From positions 14,643 through 78,642 of the forward strand of contig CAZHEH010000012.1 in the NCBI GenBank assembly GCA_964531695.1: 64,000 bases of DNA. The letters run 5' to 3'. The notes under the pieces are model-generated. The model had not been told where the DNA came from. It searched no databases and saw nothing but the letters and a program-made list of their open reading frames with translations. Positions within the stretch are counted from its first letter, which is position 1. Each line of letters begins with the position of its first letter. Below, in pieces: positions 42,101 through 49,902 of the stretch. Origin of the DNA: JAGXKT01 sp964531695 (GTDB taxonomy: Bacteria; Planctomycetota; Phycisphaerae; SM23-33). The translations under genes were made by a program, and so were the position numbers.

Positions 42101-43183
42101 GTGATCGCGCCCCTGCGGGAAGGTGCTTTCTGGCACGAGCGCGGCGACGAGACCCGGACGTGGCTGTTCGATCCTGCCGACGGCGGCAAGCGGCGCCAGG
42201 TGCATCCGCGGGTCAGCATGGGGCGCCTGGAGCAACTCGCCGTCTCGGGCGACCGGCGACGGCTGGTGACCGTGACCGCCGGCGAAGGGCATCCGATTCT
42301 CGATGTATTCGATCTGTCGGCCGTGCTGGCCGGCGAAGGAAAGGTCGAGCCGTTGCGCACCCTCGACCCCTACCCCGGTTACATCAGGATCGTCGGCTGG
42401 TCCGACCGGCGGCTCCGCGTCCGTTCCGACATGCCGCTGGACACCCCCAAGCGCGACGAGCACAACCGCGTATCTTACGACCCAGCAATGCCCTATGACG
42501 ACTATGGCGAATTCCTGATGGACATCGAGACCGGGCGGTGCATCGAGGCCCCGCCGAAAAAGGACCGCACCACGCGCCCGGACGGGGCGTTGGCGGTCCT
42601 GGCCCGCAAAGCCATCGCGATGGAGCCGGCCGAGGGGCTCATGGCAGGTCAGAACCCCACAGGGCTCGACTTCCAGGCGATCCTGAAGGCATCCGGACAG
42701 GACGACGATCTCGCCCGAGCCGAGATCGCCCCCGACGGCCGCGGCGCGGAGGATGCGATTAGGGCCTTGGCGGAAGCGGAGAAGATCTGGGCTCTGGCGG
42801 CGTTGCTGGATCACGAGGACGTCGATGCCAAGATCTACGCCGCCCGGGCGCTGGCGCGGCTCGCCGACCCGGACGCCGTCCCGGCACTCCTGGCGGCGGC
42901 CAAGGCGAATAACTACCCCGTCAGAGGTTCCGAGAGCGCGACGCTGCACTACATCTACCGCAAGACACTCAAGAACGCGATGGAAGCGGCCACCGGGCTC
43001 AAACTCACCCCCAGCGGACTCAGCAAGACCCTATTGGCGGCGATGGACGGAGGCGCGGCGCGCGAAGTCACGTCAGATGAGAATCCCGAGCACTTCCCTG
43101 AGGAAGTGGACTTCCAGAAGGTCGAGACCTGGCTGGCCGAACGGTTCCCGGCACCGGCGACGCGCCCGGCCGAAGCGCCATAG
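39158..43183 (+). CDS. BlaR1-like M56 metallopeptidase with long extracytoplasmic C-terminus; assembly gap inside
   Basis: A membrane protease-sensor. Helices include ALVHFLWQGAAVAALLWLAM at the N-terminus. The zinc site VAHELAHIRRHDYLVN lies near residue 292, followed by REHCCDDLALAAL. A palindromic element of about 165 bases interrupts the usual sequence after that point, in frame, before SYAFALAALAEL. A last helix (LAGTLVLAAILAAVVGYGC) ends just before 100 Ns. Beyond the gap come a small beta domain, a linker with TTRPAG, a beta-propeller-like part and HEAT-like repeats (KIYAARALARLADPDAVPAL). Flanks of the gap share CCAGACAG in the same codon phase, so joining them gives one 1305-residue protein. 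It is probably co-transcribed with the blaI-type gene. Confidence 0.8.
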   Translation: MIAIIDWLNAGWAERVGWALVHFLWQGAAVAALLWLAMRLSARHRPSVRYALACGALVLLVAAPAATFALLPGRPAPQVAPDRLAAAQEQGNTPPADAPGPLADEANPPADPPRSPAGPAGPASPMLPSRGEAVEIARPEQPEPQIAPAPPSGSTPAESREDTASQVASAPEDGYLAGLAVWLRPKMPYAVTAWLAGVLALAAWHVIGWLKVQRLRRGARPLAADGAAGPWTGAARGLSAKLGLRRTVRLLEVTADRAATLAGPVVVGVLRPVVLVPTAVVTGLAPGQIRAIVAHELAHIRRHDYLVNLLQTVGETLLFYHPAVWWVSRRIRAEREHCCDDLALAALSGRVVPRGTGRSRSEGISPSCPRARASAKARAAAVPTALKATTLQPQGQAAGGAHGQDVHAKSYAFALAALAELSAEQRRHARVAIGASGSLLARIRRLLGAEAGPSRRWTAALAGTLVLAAILAAVVGYGCAGQKPSPAQTXXXXXXXXXXXXXXXXXXXXXXXXXXXXXXXXXXQTGSLAPTHDGLAAALGGDTLFLFKRLRTDPRFVGTWRGRVGEPETDTGAEVRLKLTDDSQFMLDINPENPHKAHALYRGQYTVEDDAIVLLIAKEKVRGLHYADGGLYLLLPDVRVTLTRDGETPPEPTHADARKAHEVAQSVKPLWAGINKAVEAQEAETALELVRRLNAAIGDLAAAVEGTESEDAIAAAAKACKDLELALADGDLDRAGKHLTTLNAMGPHLEKMLEDAAASEAPATRPADDGTTTRPAGRAAEMSLEEFRGKLAALSARQLARKIVVERGFSPGEHLDVRPVFQAKIAELSPEARQGLVKLFADEIAVLQTGEHWEARGTLHDRHALILYLTDLGAREELLKILHRLKSFYCCAPPAIIDGVATCGRHEDAWLLVEKFEDLHGDGGTECLDAALRKLTGLKPDKPETVEWRAYARLWAGHLARADIGPKDRLYTVWDDTVRQLVIAPLREGAFWHERGDETRTWLFDPADGGKRRQVHPRVSMGRLEQLAVSGDRRRLVTVTAGEGHPILDVFDLSAVLAGEGKVEPLRTLDPYPGYIRIVGWSDRRLRVRSDMPLDTPKRDEHNRVSYDPAMPYDDYGEFLMDIETGRCIEAPPKKDRTTRPDGALAVLARKAIAMEPAEGLMAGQNPTGLDFQAILKASGQDDDLARAEIAPDGRGAEDAIRALAEAEKIWALAALLDHEDVDAKIYAARALARLADPDAVPALLAAAKANNYPVRGSESATLHYIYRKTLKNAMEAATGLKLTPSGLSKTLLAAMDGGAAREVTSDENPEHFPEEVDFQKVETWLAERFPAPATRPAEAP
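40219..40382 (+). repeat. Palindromic repeat element inserted in frame in the M56 gene
   Basis: Begins TGGCACGGGC and ends GCATGCCA. It contains nested dyads: GGCACGGGCCG with CGGCCGTGCC (to 40305), CGAAGGC-ATCTC-GCCTTCG (40240-40258), and GCACAT-GGGCAAG-ATGTGC (40358-40376). The encoded Arg/Ala-rich stretch has no counterpart in M56 proteins, where the two flanks are adjacent. This suggests a mobile REP- or MITE-like unit. Confidence 0.5.
40626..40725. other. Assembly gap of 100 N
   Basis: Fixed-length gap of unknown true size. The left flank ends CCCAGACAG and the right flank begins CCAGACAGG. The 8-base overlap and the conserved reading phase suggest the contigs actually abut. Confidence 0.95.
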
Positions 43184-43463
43184 CGATTGCGCGGCGCCCG
43201 TCCCGGCGGGCTGATTGCGAGTATGACCCCTCAGTCGCGCCAATGCCGGGCGTTGCACGCGCCCTGGCCGAACAGGCGGCTCACCGCGGCTACCGCTTCG
43301 CCCACCACCATCCGCCCATCACCATTCACCCACCACCATCTCCGCCCGCAGTTTCTGGACTCGGCGGAGGCGAGCCGATAGCATGGCTTGTTCGCTGTGC
43401 CGCCGCCGGGCGGGTACGGATGCCCGCCGGGGAAGCGGCCCCAGAGGACAGAAAGCAGGACCC

Positions 43464-45860
43464 ATGGCGCAAGCCAAGACGCTCCAGGACCGACCGGCCA
43501 TCGCGTTTCTCAGCGACTACGTGCCCCGCCGGTGCGGCATCGCGACCTTCACGGCCGACCTGTGCGAGGCGGTGGCGACCGCGGCCGGGCGCAAGTATGA
43601 CGTTTTCACCGTCGCCACGAACGACATCCCCGAGGGGTATCCCTATCCGGAGCGGGTCCGCTTCGAGGTCCGGCAGTCCGTCCAGGCGGATTACCGGCTC
43701 GCGGCGGACTATCTGAACATCCAGCAGGTCTCGGCCGTGTGCATGCAGCACGAGTACGGCATCTACGGCGGGCAGTGCGGCTCGCACATCCTGGCGTTGC
43801 TGCGTCGGCTTCGGCGGCCCCTGGTGGTCACGCTGCACACCGTGCTGAAGGAGCCGACCCGGCAGCAGCTCGTGGTACTCAAGCAGATCGCCGAGCTGTG
43901 CGACCGGCTGGTCGTGATGAGCGAGGTCGCCCGGGGAATGCTGCACGACATCTACGACGTGCCGGAAGAGAAGGTCGTGATGATCCCCCACGGGATCCCG
44001 GACGTGCCGTTCGTCGACCCGACGTTCCACAAGGATCAGTTCGGGGTCGAGGGGCGGAAGGTGATCCTCACCTTCGGCCTGCTCTCGCCCGGCAAGGGCA
44101 TCGAGAACGCGATCGAGGCCCTCCCCGGGGTCGTGGCCAAGTACCCCGAGGTCATCTACATCGTTCTCGGTGCGACGCACCCGCACATCAAGCGGGAATC
44201 GGGCGAGGAATACCGCAACAGTCTGATGCGCCGCGTGGACGAGCTGGGCATCCAGGACAACGTGATGTGGGTCAACCGCTTCGTCGAGCTGGACGAGCTG
44301 TGTCAGTTCCTCGGCGCGGCCGATCTGTACGTGACGCCCTACCTCAACGAGGCGCAGATCACCTCGGGGACTCTGGCTTACGCGATGGGCACGGGCAAGG
44401 CCGTCATCTCCACGCCCTACTGGTACGCCCAGGAGATGCTGGCTGACGAGCGCGGACGCCTCGTGCCGTTCCAGGACTCGGACGCCATCGCCGACCAGCT
44501 CCTCGACCTGTTGGACAACGAGACCGAGCGACATGCCATCCGCAAGCGGGCCTACAACTACTGCCGCAAGATGATCTGGAAGCGGGTCGCCCAGGACTAC
44601 CTCGACCTTTTCCAGACGGCCCGCGAGGCCTGGGTCGAGCGGCAGCACCAGCACCGCACCGGCGCCCCGGCCGCGATGACCGACGCCAAGCAAGACGAGT
44701 TGCCGGAGATCGAGCTGCGGCACCTCCGGACGTTGACCGACGATACCGGAGTCCTCCAGCACTGCCGCTTCGCCACGCCCGACCGCAACCACGGCTACAC
44801 GACCGACGACAACGCCCGCGGGCTCATCGTGGCCGCCCGCTACTGGGACCAGCGCCGGGACAACGATGTGCTCGGCCTGATGCAGACGTACCTGTCGTTT
44901 CTGTCGCACGCGATGGATGAGGACTCGGGCCAGTTCCGGGCCTACATGCACTACAACCGTTCGTGGGACGGCGGGCACGGCTCGGAGGACTGTCACGCCC
45001 GGGCGCTGTGGGCGCTGGGTGTCGGTGTGGCGTTGTGCCCGTATCAGTCGATGATTGCCCTGGCCACGCGGCTGTTCCTGCGGGGGCTGGAGGCGACGGA
45101 GCAGTTCGCCTCGCCGCGGGCATGGGCGTACGCCATCGTGGGCATCCACGAGTACCTGCGCCGCTTCGGCGGCGATTCCGAGGTCCGGCGGCACCGCCAA
45201 CTGCTGGCCGACAAGCTGATGGGCTACTTCGCCGACCACGCCGAGGCGGACTGGCCCTGGTGCGAGGACGTGGTGACCTACGCCAACGCCAAGCTGCCTC
45301 ACGCCCTGCTGATGAGCGGCAAATGGCTGCAGAACGGCGAGATGATCGACATGGGCAAGCGTGCCCTCGATTGGCTGCTGAAGATCCAGACCAACGAGGA
45401 CGGGCATCTGTCGATCATCGGCACGAACGGCTGGTACCCCCGCGGGGGCGAGCGGGCCCGGTTCGATCAGCAGCCGGTCGAGGCCCACGCCCTGGTCGAC
45501 GCCTGCATCGAGGCGTTCCACGTAACCCGCGAGAAGCACTGGCTGGCCGGAGCCCGCAAGGCGTTCAACTGGTACCTGGGCGACAACGACCTGCGGATCC
45601 CGTTGCATGACTTCACCACGAGCGGATGCCGGGACTCCCTGCACCAGGACCACGTCAACGAAAACCAGGGGGCCGAGAGCACGCTCGCCTGGCTGATGAG
45701 CTTGCTTCTGATGCACGATCTCCAGATGGAGTTGACGCTGGGCGAGCCACCTGCCGATAAAGATGTTGAGCAGAGACCCGCCCCGCGCGCCATCGAGCCC
45801 AGCGGACCCGTACTAGGAGCGAAGGTTAAGCGTCATGGCCGCACCGATCGTGATGATTAG
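43464..45860 (+). CDS. Two-domain glycosyltransferase (GT4) with alpha/alpha-barrel C-terminus
   Basis: A 798-residue protein. The N-terminal 410 residues form a GT-B glycosyltransferase: AIAFLSDYVPRRCGIATFTA, then MQHEYGIYGG, FGLLSPGKGIENAIEALPG and the donor-site region LNEAQITSGTLAYAMGTGKA. The C-terminal 350 residues look like a six-hairpin (alpha/alpha) barrel, with TTDDNARGLIVAARYWDQR and GRALDWLLK-like helices, similar in style to glycoside hydrolase or phosphorylase folds. Mannose transfer is likely by family resemblance but unproven. It overlaps the next glycosyltransferase by 26 bases. It starts at ATG 43464, with GAAAGCAGGA upstream. Confidence 0.9.
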   Translation: MAQAKTLQDRPAIAFLSDYVPRRCGIATFTADLCEAVATAAGRKYDVFTVATNDIPEGYPYPERVRFEVRQSVQADYRLAADYLNIQQVSAVCMQHEYGIYGGQCGSHILALLRRLRRPLVVTLHTVLKEPTRQQLVVLKQIAELCDRLVVMSEVARGMLHDIYDVPEEKVVMIPHGIPDVPFVDPTFHKDQFGVEGRKVILTFGLLSPGKGIENAIEALPGVVAKYPEVIYIVLGATHPHIKRESGEEYRNSLMRRVDELGIQDNVMWVNRFVELDELCQFLGAADLYVTPYLNEAQITSGTLAYAMGTGKAVISTPYWYAQEMLADERGRLVPFQDSDAIADQLLDLLDNETERHAIRKRAYNYCRKMIWKRVAQDYLDLFQTAREAWVERQHQHRTGAPAAMTDAKQDELPEIELRHLRTLTDDTGVLQHCRFATPDRNHGYTTDDNARGLIVAARYWDQRRDNDVLGLMQTYLSFLSHAMDEDSGQFRAYMHYNRSWDGGHGSEDCHARALWALGVGVALCPYQSMIALATRLFLRGLEATEQFASPRAWAYAIVGIHEYLRRFGGDSEVRRHRQLLADKLMGYFADHAEADWPWCEDVVTYANAKLPHALLMSGKWLQNGEMIDMGKRALDWLLKIQTNEDGHLSIIGTNGWYPRGGERARFDQQPVEAHALVDACIEAFHVTREKHWLAGARKAFNWYLGDNDLRIPLHDFTTSGCRDSLHQDHVNENQGAESTLAWLMSLLLMHDLQMELTLGEPPADKDVEQRPAPRAIEPSGPVLGAKVKRHGRTDRDD

Positions 45861-47061
45861 CAGTTACCCCCCGCGCTTGTGCGGGATTGCGACGTTTTGC
45901 GAGGAAGCGAGGGAGTTCATCCAGCAGGCCAATCCCGACCGGGAGGTCCTCGTCATCAGCCACAATGACGGGGCCGGCGACGGGGTCATCCCGATGATGG
46001 ACACCTCCAAGAGCGACTGGTGGAAGCCCGTCGCCGACGAAGTCCACCGCCTCGAGCCGTACGCCGTGCACATCGAGCATGAGTACGGCCTGTACGAGTA
46101 CCACGACGAGCGCGGCCGGGGCGACGGCAACGAGGGCTTCCTCGACCTGCTGGACGCCATCAGCGACGTGCCGACGGTCGTCGAGCCGCACACGGTTCAC
46201 GGGCGGCTGACCGATTTCGAGGCCGATTTCATCTTCAAGATGTGCCACCGGGCCGACGTGGTCATGTTCAAGTGCCACTACCAGAAGTGGCGGCTGGACT
46301 GGAACTTCGCCGGCCGGGGGTGGCCCACGCCTCGGAACATCTTGGTCGTGCCGCACGGCGCGCGTGATGATCGCCGCTACTCGCTCGCCGAGGTCACCGA
46401 ACTGCGCGAGAAACTCGGACTCAACGATGTCCCCTACCTTTCCGACCACCTCGTGGGCCTGATCGGCTGGATCCAGTCGAACAAGCGGTGGGACATCCTC
46501 ACGAGCATGTGGGAGGAGATCGCCAGCGAAATCCACGATCGGACCGGCGTGCAGTGGGACCTCCTGGCCGCGGGTACGATGCGCGACCCGAACCACAAGA
46601 AGGACTACGAGAAGTACCGCGACGAGGTCCAGCTCCTCGAAAGCAAGGGCCTGGCCCACTACTACGAGTTCGTCCCGCGCGGCGACGTGTACTACCAGAT
46701 GATGGCGGTGTGCGACTTCATCGTGCTGCCGAGCACGGACGAGACGCAGTCCGGCACGCTGGCCCGGATCATCGCGCTGAACAAACCGTACATCACCACC
46801 GCGCCGCTCGAGGGGCTGACCGCCCAGACGCTGGAGAACCGAGGCGGGCTGCTTTTCACGACCAAGGAGATGCTCAAGCGGCACGTCATCGAGCTGGCCT
46901 GCAACGAGGACGCCCGCATGCGCATGGGCGAGAACCTCAAGCAGTACCTCGACAACACCGTGTCCTGGGGCGTCGTCGCCGGACAGTACAACGAGTCCTA
47001 CGAGCTGGCCCGCGAGGCCGTCGCCACCGGAAAGCAGGTCCAGCTTCCGCTCGAGTTCTGA
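45835..47061 (+). CDS. Glycosyltransferase family 4-like protein
   Basis: A single-domain GT-B enzyme of 408 residues. It has IVMISSYPPRLCGIATFCEE at the N-terminus, HIEHEYGLYEYH, VVPHGARDD and the C-terminal PSTDETQSGTLARIIALNKP. It parallels the N-terminal half of the preceding protein in motif order, so the pair probably arose by duplication and acts on one glycan. Overlapping reading frames suggest translational coupling. A long imperfect palindrome follows about 90 bases after the stop. Confidence 0.9.
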   Translation: MAAPIVMISSYPPRLCGIATFCEEAREFIQQANPDREVLVISHNDGAGDGVIPMMDTSKSDWWKPVADEVHRLEPYAVHIEHEYGLYEYHDERGRGDGNEGFLDLLDAISDVPTVVEPHTVHGRLTDFEADFIFKMCHRADVVMFKCHYQKWRLDWNFAGRGWPTPRNILVVPHGARDDRRYSLAEVTELREKLGLNDVPYLSDHLVGLIGWIQSNKRWDILTSMWEEIASEIHDRTGVQWDLLAAGTMRDPNHKKDYEKYRDEVQLLESKGLAHYYEFVPRGDVYYQMMAVCDFIVLPSTDETQSGTLARIIALNKPYITTAPLEGLTAQTLENRGGLLFTTKEMLKRHVIELACNEDARMRMGENLKQYLDNTVSWGVVAGQYNESYELAREAVATGKQVQLPLEF

Positions 47062-47148
47062 TCGCCCGCGCCACTCGTACGGTTGGGCCGAACGGGCACT
47101 TACTCTTCCCGCATCCGGGCGCCGGGTATCCGCTCAGACCGTCCGCGC

Positions 47149-47190
47149 AGCAAGGTGCGGCAGAGACAAATGCTCCACCGCACCCTTGCT
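47149..47190. terminator. Long imperfect hairpin between convergent genes
   Basis: AGCAAGGTGCGG pairs with CCGCACCCTTGCT, with a single-base bulge and a 17-base loop. It lies between the glycosyltransferase stop (47061) and the fasciclin stop (47217), so it could end both transcripts. There is no T tract. Confidence 0.45.
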
Positions 47191-47197
47191 TCTGCGG

Positions 47198-47214
47198 CCG
47201 CGGCCGTGCCGCGG
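47198..47214. terminator. Short GC hairpin before the fasciclin stop
   Basis: CCGCGGC-CGT-GCCGCGG, a perfect 7-bp stem with a 3-base loop, immediately 3' of the fasciclin gene. It is a plausible factor-assisted terminator. Confidence 0.35.
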
Positions 47215-47216
47215 GC

Positions 47217-47744
<528 letters not shown>

Positions 47745-47781
47745 TCCATTGCTCCTTCTGTGCTGCTTCGGGTTTGTGAAT

Positions 47782-48006
47782 TCAGGCGGCGGCGTGCTTC
47801 GGCTCGCCGTGATGGGCGGCATGGCCCACCAAGCCCACGGCCGCGACGAGCGCCGACAAGCCGACCAAGCCGTATACGATGCGGGCGAGGAAGCTACCCG
47901 CGCCGAAGATCGCCGCTACGAGGTCGAACTCGGCCAGGGCCACGAGGCCCCAATTGAGGCCGCCCACGATCAACAACACCAACGCGATTGTCTGCAAGGT
48001 CTTCAT
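47782..48006 (-). CDS. DUF378 small membrane protein
   Basis: A 74-residue protein with two membrane helices (IALVLLIVGGLNWGLVAL and IVYGLVGLSALVAAVGLVGH). GGLNWGLVAL is the DUF378 signature. The C-terminus is His-rich (HAAHHGEPKHAAA). Function is unknown. It lies between folE (24 bases) and the fasciclin gene (37 bases). Confidence 0.9.
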   Translation of the reverse strand: MKTLQTIALVLLIVGGLNWGLVALAEFDLVAAIFGAGSFLARIVYGLVGLSALVAAVGLVGHAAHHGEPKHAAA

Positions 48007-48030
48007 GGTATGTCTCCTCTGTCTGAGGCG

Positions 48031-48675
48031 CTACGAGCGCCGTTGTCCGTGAATCAACGCCATCACTTCCGCTCTGGCCGCCGGGTCGACAGCGTAGATA
48101 CCCCTTGCGGCCGTCGTAATCATAGCGCCGTCCGTGCTGCGGACGCCGCGCATTTGCATGCACATGTGCCGGCCCTCAACGACCACCAGCACGCCGTGGG
48201 CCGATAGATGCCGGTCGATCGCGTCCGCGATCTGCCCGGTCATCCGCTCCTGCACCTGCGGGCGGCGGGCGAACACCTCAACGGTCCGGGCGAGCTTGCT
48301 CAGACCGACCACCCGCTTGCCGTCCGGCAGGTACGCCACGTGCGCCCGGCCGTAGAACGGCAACAGATGATGCTCACACATGCTGAAGAACGAGATGTCC
48401 CTCAGAAGCACCAGCTCGCCCGAAGACTCGTCGAAGACGCGCGAGAGGTGCTCGCCTGGATCACTCCAAAGCCCGGCGAAAATCTCCTGGTAGGCCCGCG
48501 CGACCCGCGAAGGAGTGTCCACAAGGCCCGGCCTCTCCGGGTCGTCGCCGACGGCCAGCAGGATCTCCCGGACCGCCTGTTCGATCCGCTCGGTATCGAC
48601 GGCTGGGGCCGCCAGAGGTTCTGAGAGTTCCAGTTCTTCTTGCCGAACTTCTGTTTGGGTTGAGGTCGCGATCAT
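48031..48675 (-). CDS. folE: GTP cyclohydrolase I
   Basis: A 214-residue enzyme converting GTP to dihydroneopterin triphosphate, the first step of folate and pterin synthesis. Family motifs are complete: LVDTPSRVARAYQEIFAG, the zinc/active site SMCEHHLLPFYGRAHVAY, KRVVGLSKLARTVEVFARRP, and GRHMCMQMRGVRS with the second Cys ligand. A 35-residue acidic N-terminal extension precedes the core. It is divergent from a CarH/LitR-like regulator and may belong to its regulon. Confidence 0.97.
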   Translation of the reverse strand: MIATSTQTEVRQEELELSEPLAAPAVDTERIEQAVREILLAVGDDPERPGLVDTPSRVARAYQEIFAGLWSDPGEHLSRVFDESSGELVLLRDISFFSMCEHHLLPFYGRAHVAYLPDGKRVVGLSKLARTVEVFARRPQVQERMTGQIADAIDRHLSAHGVLVVVEGRHMCMQMRGVRSTDGAMITTAARGIYAVDPAARAEVMALIHGQRRS

Positions 48676-48792
48676 TGGGCCATCCTTTCGTTGCTAGAAT
48701 CGTTCAATTCATTCAAGGAATGCTATGCACAGCGGTGAAGAAACCACCACATGAATCCAGGCATTGGAAGCCAATAGATCGCAATCGCTTCA

Positions 48793-48818
48793 TTGACAAT
48801 ATGTTGTATCTAGAACAT
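48793..48818. promoter_or_regulatory. Overlapping dyads in the folE/regulator intergenic region
   Basis: ATGTT-N8-AACAT (48801-48818) overlaps ACAA-TATG-TTGT and a TTGACA (48793-48798). In the minus direction TTGTCA, 17 bases, then TATTGG (48776-48771) could be the folE promoter, so a bound regulator would cover its -35. In the plus direction TATAGT (48848-48853) lies 30 bases before the regulator start. Confidence 0.4.
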
Positions 48819-48882
48819 TTTCTCTCGCCTATTTCGTTCAAAACGTCTATAGTGAAGTGACACGGTTGCAGGAGTGGGTTTG

Positions 48883-49770
48883 ATGCTTCCAACGCTGAGC
48901 CCCAGGCAGTTGGCCCGAGCGATTGATGCAAGCGAGTCCTCCGTGAAGAGGTGGGCGGACGAGGGACTGATTGCGGCTCATCGGACGGCCGGTGGCCACA
49001 GGCGTATTCCGCGGCATGAGGCCGTGAGGTTTGTCCGCGCCACCGGCATCAGCGTGCTCGACCCGGGGGTGCTGGGCCTGGCGGAGGCGCCGGCGACTTC
49101 GCTCCAGCCGGCGGAAGACGACGCAGAACGCCTATTCGCCGCGCTGAATGCCTCCGACCGTGGGCTCGCGATTGGACTGATACACTCGTGGTTCCTCGCG
49201 GGCCGGTCCCCGGCCGAGATCTTCGACGGCCCGCTTCGCACGGCCATGGTCCGGATCGGGACGCAATGGGAGGATTCCCCCGACGGCATCGTGGTCGAGC
49301 ATGTCGCCACGGGCATCTGTGCCGAGGCGATCGGGCGCATCCGCGCCGCCCTGCCGCCGGCCGCGGACGACGCGCCGGTCGCCGTCGGCGGCGCACCGAC
49401 GGGTGATCCGTATATCCTGCCGAGCTTGACGGCCGCGACGGTCCTGCACGATCTGGGCATGAAGGCCGTCAACCTTGGCCCGGACACACCCCTGCCGGCC
49501 CTGCCCAAGGCCGCCGCGCGGGAAGACGCCGCCGTCGTGTGGCTGAGCGTCTCCTCTGAGCAAGTGGTCGAGGACGTGCGGACCGCCCTGCCCGAGCTCG
49601 CGGATCGCCTCGCCCGGCTCAGCACTGAGCTGGTCGTCGGCGGGCGCGTGCACGAGCGGCTTTGCCCGATGCGGCGAGCACACCTGACGTTCGTGTCCAC
49701 GCTGGCCGAGCTGGCCGCCTTCGCGCGGGGGCTGATGTCCCCCGCCCGCACGACTCCGGGTCGCGGCTAG
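48883..49770 (+). CDS. CarH/LitR-like MerR-family regulator with altered B12-binding domain
   Basis: A 295-residue regulator. A MerR/excisionase HTH at about 5-50 (SESSVKRWADEGLIAAHRTA, GGHRRI) is followed by a helical domain with the cobalamin-capping motif W-x9-EH (WEDSPDGIVVEH). A Rossmann-type domain follows. In CarH this domain opens with E-x-x-H-x-x-G, the His being the lower axial cobalt ligand; here the aligned stretch is DPYILPS, so His is replaced by Tyr and the final Gly by a Pro. B12 sensing is therefore doubtful. ATG 48883 is chosen, since AGGAG lies 8 bases upstream and an earlier in-frame GTG overlaps it. Confidence 0.85.
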   Translation: MLPTLSPRQLARAIDASESSVKRWADEGLIAAHRTAGGHRRIPRHEAVRFVRATGISVLDPGVLGLAEAPATSLQPAEDDAERLFAALNASDRGLAIGLIHSWFLAGRSPAEIFDGPLRTAMVRIGTQWEDSPDGIVVEHVATGICAEAIGRIRAALPPAADDAPVAVGGAPTGDPYILPSLTAATVLHDLGMKAVNLGPDTPLPALPKAAAREDAAVVWLSVSSEQVVEDVRTALPELADRLARLSTELVVGGRVHERLCPMRRAHLTFVSTLAELAAFARGLMSPARTTPGRG

Positions 49771-49844
49771 AGCGAGCCGCGATCGCTCGGGGCCCGCCCC
49801 TGCCGCGGCGCGGGCGGCGGATGGCTCGGCTACCTCCGACCGGG

Positions 49845-49871
49845 GGCGCGGCTGGGCAAGCCAGCCGCGCC
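49845..49871. terminator. Perfect 11-bp hairpin between convergent genes
   Basis: GGCGCGGCTGG pairs with CCAGCCGCGCC around GCAAG. It lies between the regulator stop (49770) and the hcp stop (49903), so it could act for both. GGGCAAG also forms the loop of a dyad in the element at 40219-40382. Confidence 0.55.
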
Positions 49872-49902
49872 ACGCTCGGTCCTCAGCCGTCGATCCGCTC
49901 CA

